64,000 nt of DNA, taken from positions 62,001 to 126,000 of the forward strand of contig CAVSLM010000002.1 of the NCBI GenBank assembly GCA_963728895.1, written 5' to 3'. The stretch's first letter is position 1. Each line of letters opens with the position of its first letter. The notes below the pieces were generated by a model. That model did no database searches. It was given only the letters and a program-made list of their open reading frames with translations, and was not told the origin of the DNA. The position numbers were made by a program, and so were the translations under genes. Source of the DNA: CAVSLM01 sp963728895 (lineage in GTDB: Bacteria; Pseudomonadota; Gammaproteobacteria; JBBQDK01). This document shows, piece by piece, positions 25,479-33,572 of the stretch.

Positions 25479-26294
25479 CTACTCCTTGGTCGCCACAAGG
25501 CGGCCCTGGCAGAACTTTCCTTGCCGCCCCATCTCGATCAGGAAAGCCCATTCCTCGCGGACATGATTCAACAGCGCCTCATCGCCGCCCAGGATCTCCA
25601 GCGCATCGTAAGTGAGCTGCTCATCGATCATCCTGAGATACAGCTCCATCGAGCGGGCGAACTGCTCACACAGGTTCTCGGCGGACTTCACGCGCATGCC
25701 GTTCCTGCCCAGTAACGCCTCGTAGCCCGATACGCTTTCCGTGTTAGGAAAGCTCAGGAAGCCGTGGATGCGCTGCGCTTCCCCTTCAGAAAGTCCGCGT
25801 GGTCCCGTCATCCAATCGGAGAAGGCAATGACGCCACCCGGTCTCAGGACTCGGGCAGCCTCTTCGATGAGCTTCTCCTTCGCTTCCACATAGCACCAGG
25901 CATCCTCGCCCCAGACCACGTCGAAGGTGCTTTCGCGCCACGGAATCTGCGTCGCGCTGCCTTGCCGATAGATGATGCGATCCTGGAGCCCTTCGGCTTG
26001 AGTGCGCCTGTTCGCCTGGTCCACCATGTACGCACAGAGCTCAAGTCCGTGACCCTGTATCCCGAAGGTCTTGGCGAGAAAGCGCAGGCTGCTGCCGAAT
26101 CCGCTGCATAGATCAAGAACCTTCTGTCCCGCGTCGATCCCTGCAAGGTTCGCCATGGTCATGGATTGGACCATCCCCCCACAATGAAGCATTTCCCCTG
26201 CGACCAGTTCCCAGAGTCGTCCTTCCGGACCGCCGTACAAATCCTGCACATTGCTGGAACCGCGCTTTGACGTTTGCACGAAATCGGATTCCAT
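25479..26294 (-). CDS. SAM-dependent methyltransferase (small-molecule type)
   Basis: 271 residues from the ATG of MESDFVQTSKRGSSNV; no strong Shine-Dalgarno. Class I fold: motif I is VLDLCSGFGSSLRFLAKTFG (C-S-G in place of the common G-C-G), then HGLELCAYMVDQA, WGEDAWCYVEAKEKLIEEAARVLRPGGVIAFSDWM. The DAWCYVEAKEKLIEEAARVLKPGG pattern resembles glycine-betaine or phosphoethanolamine N-methyltransferases. The C-terminal ~90 residues are a helical cap with SMELYLRMIDEQ. The substrate cannot be told from the sequence. It stands alone between the island and the dehydrogenase gene. Confidence 0.8.
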   Translation of the reverse strand: MESDFVQTSKRGSSNVQDLYGGPEGRLWELVAGEMLHCGGMVQSMTMANLAGIDAGQKVLDLCSGFGSSLRFLAKTFGIQGHGLELCAYMVDQANRRTQAEGLQDRIIYRQGSATQIPWRESTFDVVWGEDAWCYVEAKEKLIEEAARVLRPGGVIAFSDWMTGPRGLSEGEAQRIHGFLSFPNTESVSGYEALLGRNGMRVKSAENLCEQFARSMELYLRMIDEQLTYDALEILGGDEALLNHVREEWAFLIEMGRQGKFCQGRLVATKE

Positions 26295-26508
26295 GATCAA
26301 CCCCCATGAATTGAGAGCGCAGTTTGTCGTCTCGTCAGGATCCAAACAGCCTAACCCAGGCGCAGCCCCGATGCTGTACGCAGAAATACTAGCCCGCGGG
26401 TGAGGTTTCCGGCGTCGGCCGTCGATGGTGACCACGATCGCGGCTTTCGCTCAGCCCGCGAATCACCGGCTGCCGATCAGGCTGCGCGGGGTCGCCGGAA
26501 ACCCTCGC

Positions 26509-27384
26509 TTACATACCGGCGTCTCGCGCGGCGAGTTGTCCGATGGCAGACCAGTCGAGCCTGTCGCCTCCCTGGGCGAGCAAGGTCAGGAAACGGTCGC
26601 GCAGGAGACTGCCCAGCGGCAGTGGAACGCGTAGTTCTTCCGCGGCCGCGAGCGCCAGCCGGATGTCTTTATGTCCGAGCGGTGCCGCGAAACCTGCCGG
26701 CTCGAACTTCCTGTCTGCGATCAGTGCACCATAGGTCCTGTAGACCGGAGCGCCGAACAAGGTCGAGGTGAGTAGCTCGAGATACTGGTGCGGGTCGACG
26801 CCGCCCTTGCCGACCAGCGCCATGGCCTCGCCGAGCGATTCGATGACCGCGGCGATGAGAAAGTTGCCGCTGAGCTTGACGAGATTGGCGGACTTGGGCG
26901 CGTCGGAGACCACGAAAGTCCTCTGCCCGACCGCATCGAGCAACGGCCCCGCAGCTTCCACCGCATCCGCCTTCCCGGCCGCGACGACGAATAGCTTGCC
27001 CGCGGCCGCCGCGTCGGGTCGGCCGAATACCGGCGCCGCAATGAAAAGTTGGCCGGACTTGGCGTGTGCCTCCGCCAACCGTTCCGACAGCGCGACACTG
27101 ATCGTGCTCGAGGAGATGTGCAGCGCACCACCGCGCAGCGATTCGAGCACCCCACCCTCACCCAACACGACACTTTCCACGGCGTCATCGTTCGCCAGCA
27201 TGGTGATGACCGCGTCTCCACCACAAGCTTCGGAGATGTCGGCGGCGACGCTGGCGCCCTGTGCGACCAGCGCTTCTGCCTTGGCCGGCGTGCGGTTGTA
27301 GACCGTCACGACGTGCCCCGCCTTCAGCAGGCTGCCTGCCATGCCGGTGCCCATGTGTCCGATTCCGATAAGACCAACATTCAT
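26509..27384 (-). CDS. NAD(P)-dependent beta-hydroxyacid dehydrogenase family protein
   Basis: 291 residues with AGGAGGG before the ATG. The Rossmann motif is GLIGIGHMGTGMAGSLLKAG. The substrate-loop equivalent is AAPVFGRPDAAAAGKLFVVAAG, and the catalytic Lys sits in ANLVKLSGNFLIAAVIESLGEAMAL. The C-terminal helical domain ends HKDIRLALAAAEELRVPLPL, all as in 3-hydroxyisobutyrate, tartronate-semialdehyde or glyoxylate reductases. The DAPVSGG motif of true 3-hydroxyisobutyrate dehydrogenase is changed, which fits a GlyR or imine-reductase-like member better. The substrate is not assignable. Confidence 0.85.
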   Translation of the reverse strand: MNVGLIGIGHMGTGMAGSLLKAGHVVTVYNRTPAKAEALVAQGASVAADISEACGGDAVITMLANDDAVESVVLGEGGVLESLRGGALHISSSTISVALSERLAEAHAKSGQLFIAAPVFGRPDAAAAGKLFVVAAGKADAVEAAGPLLDAVGQRTFVVSDAPKSANLVKLSGNFLIAAVIESLGEAMALVGKGGVDPHQYLELLTSTLFGAPVYRTYGALIADRKFEPAGFAAPLGHKDIRLALAAAEELRVPLPLGSLLRDRFLTLLAQGGDRLDWSAIGQLAARDAGM

Positions 27385-27944
27385 AATCCAGACCCTCCTT
27401 GTGCCAACGGATGCATGCACTGCCGATGCCGTCGATCGGATTCGGATCCGCCCTGTAAGCGGACCCGCCCGTGCCCTCGATGAATCCTAGCCCGAGAATC
27501 TCACCAGCATCCCGGGAGCTGCGGAATTCGCAGCCGTCCTGGCGCCGGGCTGGAGCGAAAGGGGTAGCCGTAGCTACCACTTGAGTGAGACCGAGCCAGG
27601 GCGAGCGGGAAGCCGCCAGAACCGGGATAGGCCGGCGGTGTAAATCGTGTGTCGTCGTTCGGGGTCGCGAAGAATGCCAGATCTTCCCTGCAATCCATGC
27701 CCTTACCGGCCAGCCGCTGGCCGGCTGGTGAGATTTCCGGGTTAGATCCGAGGTGATTGCGCGACAGAGCCAACGTCCCTCCGCACCGCTTGGGACACAG
27801 CCTACGGAGGGAGAGACGCAAGCCCGAATTGAATGTCCCCATGACGTCGATAGGCCATCCCTACCGGCGCCACGAGGTGCGAATTCGACTTCGCAGTGAG
27901 CCGCACAAATCGCCCGGTGCACGGTTTCGACTTTGCCCCTTTCT
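27385..27944. other. Intergenic region with one ~250 bp repeat copy
   Basis: 560 bases holding the element at 27491-27741. Otherwise no gene or RNA is recognised. Confidence 0.5.
27491..27741 (-). repeat. ~250 bp inverted-terminal-repeat element, copy 2
   Basis: Inverted relative to copy 1. Ends are CCCGAGAATCTCACCAGC and GCTGGTGAGATTTCCGGG. It lies about 200 bases beyond the stop of the first PGPSCC-tailed protein. Confidence 0.75.
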
Positions 27945-29723
27945 TCATTGGAAGGGATCACCGCAACACGATGGGCCGGGCGGGTGGCCGAACTGCTGTC
28001 GCAGGATTGCGACGTCCAGGTTGTTCACGGTGCCGTCGCCGTTGAAGTCCGCATCCGGACCCGGCGTCCCAAACTGCGTTCGCAACACAGCGACATCCAG
28101 GTTGTTGGTGACCCCGTCGTTGCTGTCGTTGATGTCCGTATCGCAGATGTTCCCGTAGCCGTCACCATCGGTGTCCCGCTGATCGGCGTTCGCTACCAAC
28201 GTGCAGTTGTCGCAAGCGTCACCCACCCCGTCACCGTCCGAATCCGTCTGGTCCGGATTGTACTGCGTGGGACAATTGTCTATGCCGTCCGGCACCACGT
28301 CGCCATCCAGATCGAACCCGCCCGGCGGACCCGTTACTTCTACGCCGCCCTCTCCAAAGCCCTCGAAGTACACGTCGCCCTCACCCGCGTCGAACACGTT
28401 CGGGTCCGCGTTTTCCAGACGCGGGATAAAGGTGCCGCCGCCGGAAGGCGCATTGCGCCTGAGCTGCAGGTACGACCAGCGGAAAACGAAGTCGTCTTTG
28501 TTCTCGACCGGCTGCTTGGCGAGCACGTCGCAGAATCCGTCCTTGCGCACGCCGACGAGATAGGTGATGTAGGTCGCGCGATGCCCCTCCAGGGGCAGCG
28601 CGGGGACGTCCTGGAAGAAGGTGCCATGGGCACGAGACTGCCACCGGAAATCCACCGTGCCGCCGCTGCCGTCGCGACCCGCGACGGTTTCTTCGTCCCA
28701 GTACAGCGGCCACTGGTCGGCGGGCTGGGCGAACTGGCCTCCGATGGCCGGGTCCGGTCCGTACGCGCGCCCGAACAGCGGAAACGCGGCATAGCCGGTT
28801 GGCAACTGCTGCAATTGCTCGCTGGTCAGCAGGATCCCGTCGTTGGGTCCGGTGGAATTGATTCGATAGGCGATGAGCTCCTGGTAATAATTGAAATGGT
28901 GGTACTGCGACGCGAATCCCGCATTCTGGATGCCGAAGTTGAAGCGGGCCTGAGGATTCGGAACCACCATCTGGTGGCGCGTCGTGCCGTTTACGGCGGG
29001 CAGGTCCATGACCTGCGGCGCAAGGGTCTTGGCGAGCAGATCGGTGGCGCTCCACGGGGCCGGATTGCGGCTGAGTGAAACGGTCACGTCGGCACGCTCG
29101 TTCAGATACGAAACCGTGCCGTTGCCTGGCGTGAAGGTCGTATTCACTCCAAAAGTGCCGCTGACGGCGCCGTATTGATCGGTGACAAAGGCATCAGGAT
29201 TGTTGGCGTCGAAGGGCGAATAGTTCTCCGACGCCCCACTGGATAACGATCCACCAGATGCGTCATTGAAGATCTGGCCGCCGCACGGCGCAGACAGACA
29301 ATAGAAATTGAGGAATGCGCTGAACGAAAAAGGCGCGACCGTGCTGGTCCAACTCCACACGTCGTCCGCCCTGCCGACGCTTTCGCCGGTTTGTGTGGTC
29401 CCGGTCGCCGAGGCCTGCGCGTCGAAGTGTTTCACGAAGCCCCCGGTCACACGTCGCGACGTGAGCTCACCATTACGCACATCCAGCGCATCCCAGGAAA
29501 AGGGACCAAAATCGCTTCCCCCCAGTCCGTTCCAGCTGAACATGGCAGTCCGCGCACCGGAGGCGCTCGGGTCGGCCGGGAAGGGATAATCGTATGGGGT
29601 ATTCGCGTCGGGTTGCGCAGGTGCACAGCGAAAGTGCGCCGGCATTTCAGTGCGCCCAGCAACGGGGAAACAAGTTATTGCCAGGGCCACAATACCCCAG
29701 CACGATCGCGGTGTTTTGCGCAT
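27945..29723 (-). CDS. Exported protein with TSP3 repeats, dockerin-like module and PPGPSCC tail (protein 1)
   Basis: 592 residues. Start at the ATG of MRKTPRSCWGIVALAITCFPVAG, a signal peptide, with TGGAG upstream. Residues ~25-460 are a large domain I do not recognise. It has many aromatic and Asn/Gly residues, the motif PDAFVTDQYGAVSGTF, and paired Cys. Next come thrombospondin type 3 calcium repeats (DGDVVPDGIDNCP, DSDGDGVGDACDNC, DTDGDGYGNICD). Then a dockerin-like pair of EF-hand loops (NNLDVAVLRTQFGTPGPDAD, FNGDGTVNNLDVAILRQQFG) ending HPPGPSCCGDPFQ. The last ~70 residues are nearly identical in design to those of three other proteins in the window. Function unknown; surface or extracellular location inferred. 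Confidence 0.85.
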   Translation of the reverse strand: MRKTPRSCWGIVALAITCFPVAGRTEMPAHFRCAPAQPDANTPYDYPFPADPSASGARTAMFSWNGLGGSDFGPFSWDALDVRNGELTSRRVTGGFVKHFDAQASATGTTQTGESVGRADDVWSWTSTVAPFSFSAFLNFYCLSAPCGGQIFNDASGGSLSSGASENYSPFDANNPDAFVTDQYGAVSGTFGVNTTFTPGNGTVSYLNERADVTVSLSRNPAPWSATDLLAKTLAPQVMDLPAVNGTTRHQMVVPNPQARFNFGIQNAGFASQYHHFNYYQELIAYRINSTGPNDGILLTSEQLQQLPTGYAAFPLFGRAYGPDPAIGGQFAQPADQWPLYWDEETVAGRDGSGGTVDFRWQSRAHGTFFQDVPALPLEGHRATYITYLVGVRKDGFCDVLAKQPVENKDDFVFRWSYLQLRRNAPSGGGTFIPRLENADPNVFDAGEGDVYFEGFGEGGVEVTGPPGGFDLDGDVVPDGIDNCPTQYNPDQTDSDGDGVGDACDNCTLVANADQRDTDGDGYGNICDTDINDSNDGVTNNLDVAVLRTQFGTPGPDADFNGDGTVNNLDVAILRQQFGHPPGPSCCGDPFQ

Positions 29724-29751
29724 GGGGAAACTCCAGAATGGGACAGTCAAA

Positions 29752-29780
29752 ACTATACTGCCGTATCTACCGCCCGGCAA
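29752..29780 (-). promoter_or_regulatory. Candidate sigma-70 promoter of protein 1
   Basis: Minus-strand TTGCCG, 17-base spacer, TATAGT, ending 28 bases before the start codon of the gene at 27945-29723. The spacing and both boxes are close to consensus. Confidence 0.5.
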
Positions 29781-30049
29781 ATCACCCTTTTTTAATAATC
29801 TTGCTTTCTGAATCTCAGCCGAGTTTCGATGGGAAACGCCCTGCGGAGGAGGGTGTTTCAGCGGGAAGTGCAGGCTGCGGAGAGCAACGGCCGGGTTGGT
29901 CCGGTTTGGGCAGTCGAGCGGTCGACCGCCGGCACCCCGATCTCCCGTCGGAGAATCTGCGCCCTGCCTGGCTGTACGTGCGAGGGCGGGCGCCCCGGGG
30001 AACCGCGCAGACAGACGGGGGAAAGGGGCAGGTGCGAGGCGGCACCCCG
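29781..30049. other. Intergenic region
   Basis: Separates the chemoreceptor 3' end from the promoter of protein 1. An AT-rich stretch (TTTTTTAATAATCTTGC) lies near 29790. No gene is seen. Confidence 0.4.
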
Positions 30050-31834
30050 TCAGGTACGAAAGCGGGCAGTGAGCGCTTTCAGGTCTTCGGCCCTGTGGGC
30101 CAGACCGGCGGTGGTATCCGCCAGTCCGCGCGTGGACTCCGAGTTGGCGCTGCTGCTGCGGGCGATCCGATCGACATTCGCCGCCACTTCGCCGATCGCC
30201 GTCGACAGCTCCTCAGTGGCGACGGCGATCTGCCGGGTCTGATCAGAGGCGCCCCGTACCCGCTGCAGGATCGAAGCGATGGCCTCCTCGGCCTGTGAGC
30301 CCAGACCGCGGCCCACTTGCACGGCCTCCCGACCGCGCTCGATTTCGGTGACTGCCTGTGCGCTCTGGGATTGGATCGCCTGGATGATGCCGGCGATCTC
30401 CTGGGTCGCCTGGACGGTGTCCTCGGCCAGCTTCTTCACCTCTCCTGCCACAACGGCAAAGCCGCGGCCATGTTCGCCCGCCCGTGCCGACTCGATGGCG
30501 GCGTTCAGGGCGAGCAGATTGGTCTGGTCGGCAATCTCCTTGATGACCTGGATCACGGTCGTGATCTGTTGGGTGCGCTCCCCGAGCGAGCGCACCGTGT
30601 CGGCCGCCTGCTCGACCACAGTGGCGATCTCGTTCATCGCGTCGGCCGTCTGACCCATCACCTGACCGCCTTCCTGGGCAACGTTCGTCGCCTGTTCGGC
30701 GGCGCCGGCCACACCCGAGGCGTTGCGGGCCACTTCCGTGACCGTCGCGCTCATTTCCTCCGCCGCGCTCGCCAGTGCCAACGACTCCGAGGAAACTCCT
30801 TCGTTGCGCTTGGCCATCTGGCGAGTCGCGGCGGAAATGTCGTCGGACGCCGTCGCGAGCTCGACGCTGGAATCCTTGACCTGCGCAACCAGATCGCGGG
30901 TCTTTTCCACGAAGCGGTTGAACCAGTGGGAAAGCTCGTGAAGCTCGTCGTGGGTCGCCACCTCGAGCCGTCGGGTGAGATCGCCCTGGCCCTCCGACAT
31001 GTCCTTCAGCATTGCGACCACCGCGCGCAAATGCAGCGCCATCCTGGATGCGCTCACGAAGCCCACCACGCCGATAACAAGGAGCGTCACCGCGCCCGCG
31101 ACCCACAGGACCCGGGTGCTCCCGCGCACCAGATTCGCGAAAGTGGCCCGTATCGACCCGACGAGAGTGGTCGCGGATCTCTCGCTCTTTTCTACCAGTG
31201 TTGCAAAGGCATCATGGACCTGTTCCTTGTGGGACTCCAGGGTACTGTTGTCCATCCACAGCAGCACCTTGCCGAGTGTGTTCCCGTCCAGGACCACGGG
31301 GCGTTCGACCGTGTGAAGCGCGGGGCTCGTGCGCGCGTCCTCCAGGAGCTTCGAGAACGGGCGCTTGGCGCCGCTCGAGTCGAAAGCCAAAGCCTTGAGG
31401 CCGGGCTTGGAGGTATCGTAGAAACGGGTGAGGGGTCTGCCCTCTGCGTCGGTGTAGACGGCGAGGGCAACATTCGGACTGTGGCTGACGGCACGTACGA
31501 AACTGGTCAGGGCCAGGAAGTCTTTCGAGAGGAGGGGGCCGGGGGCGACCAGGGCAAGCAGGTCGGCGATTTCGTCGCCCTGTCCTCGAATCACCCCTTG
31601 GACGGTTTGCTGGACCTGCCGGGCGACTCCACCGAGATCGGTCGCCAGGTCGCGGTTGCCTGCCACGAGCGCGCCGGCGATCTGCTGCTCGGCACTGTCC
31701 AGCGCCTTGGACTGCAACATTGCCGCGACGAGACTCGTGACGATCCCGGAGGCGGCCATGACCAGCACGAGAGAAACGACAAGCTTCGCCCGGATGGATC
31801 TCGGAACGAACCCCTGAATCTGCGAAGTCGCCAC
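30050..31834 (-). CDS. Methyl-accepting chemotaxis protein
   Basis: 594 residues. First membrane helix about 17-39 (LVVSLVLVMAASGIVTSLVAAML), then a ~200-residue periplasmic sensor with a double-Cache-like feel (VYTDAEGRPLTRFYDTSKPG). Second helix about 250-270, HAMP region with MALHLRAVVAMLKDMSEGQGDLTRRL, and a long cytoplasmic coiled coil. The hairpin tip is EIADQTNLLALNAAIESARAGEHGRGFAVVAGEVKKLAEDT. It signals through CheA/CheW. It starts 15 bases after the PhnD-like binding protein gene on the same strand, so ligand detection through that protein is plausible. No CheR-docking pentapeptide is seen. Confidence 0.93.
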   Translation of the reverse strand: MATSQIQGFVPRSIRAKLVVSLVLVMAASGIVTSLVAAMLQSKALDSAEQQIAGALVAGNRDLATDLGGVARQVQQTVQGVIRGQGDEIADLLALVAPGPLLSKDFLALTSFVRAVSHSPNVALAVYTDAEGRPLTRFYDTSKPGLKALAFDSSGAKRPFSKLLEDARTSPALHTVERPVVLDGNTLGKVLLWMDNSTLESHKEQVHDAFATLVEKSERSATTLVGSIRATFANLVRGSTRVLWVAGAVTLLVIGVVGFVSASRMALHLRAVVAMLKDMSEGQGDLTRRLEVATHDELHELSHWFNRFVEKTRDLVAQVKDSSVELATASDDISAATRQMAKRNEGVSSESLALASAAEEMSATVTEVARNASGVAGAAEQATNVAQEGGQVMGQTADAMNEIATVVEQAADTVRSLGERTQQITTVIQVIKEIADQTNLLALNAAIESARAGEHGRGFAVVAGEVKKLAEDTVQATQEIAGIIQAIQSQSAQAVTEIERGREAVQVGRGLGSQAEEAIASILQRVRGASDQTRQIAVATEELSTAIGEVAANVDRIARSSSANSESTRGLADTTAGLAHRAEDLKALTARFRT

Positions 31835-31849
31835 CGCCTTGCCTCCGGG

Positions 31850-32737
31850 TCAGTTGGAATCGAGTCCGGCCGGGAGGGCCGCCTTCAGGTTCTCGACCGG
31901 CCGGTAATCGAGGGGCTTGCTCCAGCCGACCACCTGCGCGTCGGTTGCCGCCTTGGCATCGCTCGGCATGGCCAGGAGTGCACCCACCACCTCGGCGGCA
32001 AGCGCATCCGGCGTGTCCTTGACCTTGGCGAGTGGCCACTCCGGATAGAGCGGTGTGCTGCACAGGAACGGGAACCCGGGATGGTCCTCGCGGTGCAGCA
32101 CCTTGACGTCGGCGAGATCGATGGCGCCTGTGGCGGCCATACGCTCAAGAGTGTCGGTGCGTACCGTGCCGGCGTCCACCGTGCCGTTCAGCACCGCAAG
32201 CACCACGTTCTCGTGCTTGCCTCCGAACTCGAGCTTGCTGAAGGTGCTGGTCGGCTCCAGGCCGGCATCCAGCAGCTCCTTGTAGGCCATCTGCCAGCCG
32301 CCGAAGGACGTCTTGTCCACGGCCATGAAGCTCTTGCCCTTGAGGTCCGCAAGCCCGTTGATCGCCGCTTCGTCGGCACGGGTGAAGATGACGCCGCCGA
32401 AGGCGTTGAGGGGCTTGCCCTGTCGGGCGTTGATCATGGTCGCGATTGCCTCGGCACCGTAGGACTGCTCGGCGGTCACGAACATGGAGGAGTTCACCAG
32501 GAAGAAGTCGACCTTTTTCTGCTGGATGGCCGGTGATACCTCTGCGAAATCCAATGGGACGACTTCGAAGGTTCTCCCCGGCAGCTTGGCGCTGAGGTAG
32601 TCCGCCGTGGCTTTCCACATGCTGACGGCCTTGACCGGTCCGTTCTTGGCGAGTACCCCAATCCGGTAGGTGGATGCCGCGTGGGCGGCGGTGACGGTGA
32701 GGCACAGCGCCACAAGGGCAACCAGGTGACGGCGCAT
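31850..32737 (-). CDS. PhnD-like phosphate/phosphonate-type periplasmic binding protein
   Basis: 295 residues with signal peptide 1-20 (MRRHLVALVALCLTVTAAHA). Type 2 periplasmic-binding fold of the PhnD family: STYRIGVLAKNGPVKAVSMW, VDFFLVNSSMFVTAEQSYGAEAIATM, VIFTRADEAAINGLADLKGKSFMAVDKTSFGGWQMAY and VDAGTVRTDTLERMA. Family members bind phosphite, phosphonates or other anions for ABC uptake, but no permease or ATPase gene is adjacent. Instead a chemoreceptor follows 15 bases on, suggesting a sensory rather than transport role. Confidence 0.88.
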   Translation of the reverse strand: MRRHLVALVALCLTVTAAHAASTYRIGVLAKNGPVKAVSMWKATADYLSAKLPGRTFEVVPLDFAEVSPAIQQKKVDFFLVNSSMFVTAEQSYGAEAIATMINARQGKPLNAFGGVIFTRADEAAINGLADLKGKSFMAVDKTSFGGWQMAYKELLDAGLEPTSTFSKLEFGGKHENVVLAVLNGTVDAGTVRTDTLERMAATGAIDLADVKVLHREDHPGFPFLCSTPLYPEWPLAKVKDTPDALAAEVVGALLAMPSDAKAATDAQVVGWSKPLDYRPVENLKAALPAGLDSN

Positions 32738-33291
32738 GGCGGATCTCCAGTGTGGGTCGGTTGGGGTCGTCCCCCGCGCGAAAACCCGTGACGTCCGGTG
32801 CAGTATCGCGGGGGCGTGCGGAACGACGGGCGAGTAACGTCCGACACGGTCGAAACTTGAACTTGGCAATAGATCCGGCGCAACCCACCGGCCTGGGAGA
32901 CAACTGCCGCGATGCTTCGTCGGCGGTCGCAGTCACGCTCCGACGGTCGTGTGCGCAGACGGCAGCCGGCGGTGCGAAAGTGCGCGGAAGTGCGCAATTT
33001 CTGCAATCGCACCCTCACCGGTATGCCGGCATGAGTGCCATTTGCCCATGTGCGTCCTGCACTTCGCCGTCGTTGCCGAAAGGAAACGATCCACGATACA
33101 GGATTGCAAATTTCGCCCTACCCCAGTCCGATGCCGCGAGGTGCGTTAGTCAGCATCGCTCGCCAACGTGTTGCCGCTCAGCGGATTGTCCCAACGACAC
33201 CGTCGTTGGCGCAGGGCTCAGAGAACGTTTCGAAGGCCGTTTCCGCCGGTGGGTTTGACTTGCGTCCGCCGTCAGAAACGGTTGGGGCCGG
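32738..33291. other. Intergenic region, nothing recognised
   Basis: 554 bases upstream of the PhnD-like gene. Reading frames here look like shadows. It presumably holds the promoter of the binding-protein/chemoreceptor pair. Confidence 0.4.
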
Positions 33292-33402
33292 TCACTCCTC
33301 CTTGGGACGCAGGCGTACCTTCAGCAGGATGTAGGCCCCGAACAGGATCACCACAACTTCACCCAGATAGAACAGCGCGTTGGTGGACGCCATCATCTCC
33401 AT
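33292..33402 (-). CDS. Very small single-helix membrane protein
   Basis: 36 residues: MEMMASTNALFYLGEVVVIL followed by FGAYILLKVRLRPKEE. GGAGAG lies about 6 bases before the ATG. One hydrophobic helix (about 10-27) is followed by a basic, charged tail, typical of small subunits or regulators of membrane complexes. It lies 170 bases downstream of the cytochrome-fusion gene on the same strand. No family is recognised; the ribosome-binding site and clean topology are the main support. Confidence 0.5.
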   Translation of the reverse strand: MEMMASTNALFYLGEVVVILFGAYILLKVRLRPKEE

Positions 33403-33572
33403 GAGACTCTCCGTGGTTGGTTGTCCTCGGCAGTACCCCCGACCCGACGCCGCCAGGTTCGCGTCCAGCGAGACAGTGCCCTTTAGAGATCGGGCAAGAA
33501 TCATACCACTGGGGCCGTTGGCGACCATTTGACCGGAAGCAAGTGACGCCCGAATGGATGGCAAGGCAACCC

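Noticed and set aside
30317..32536. 739-codon open frame on the plus strand
   Set aside because: Antisense shadow of the chemoreceptor and binding-protein genes; composition is His/Arg/Gly-rich with no homology.
32752..33258. 168-codon plus-strand frame upstream of the PhnD-like gene
   Set aside because: Low-complexity Arg/Ala/Cys-rich translation without family features.
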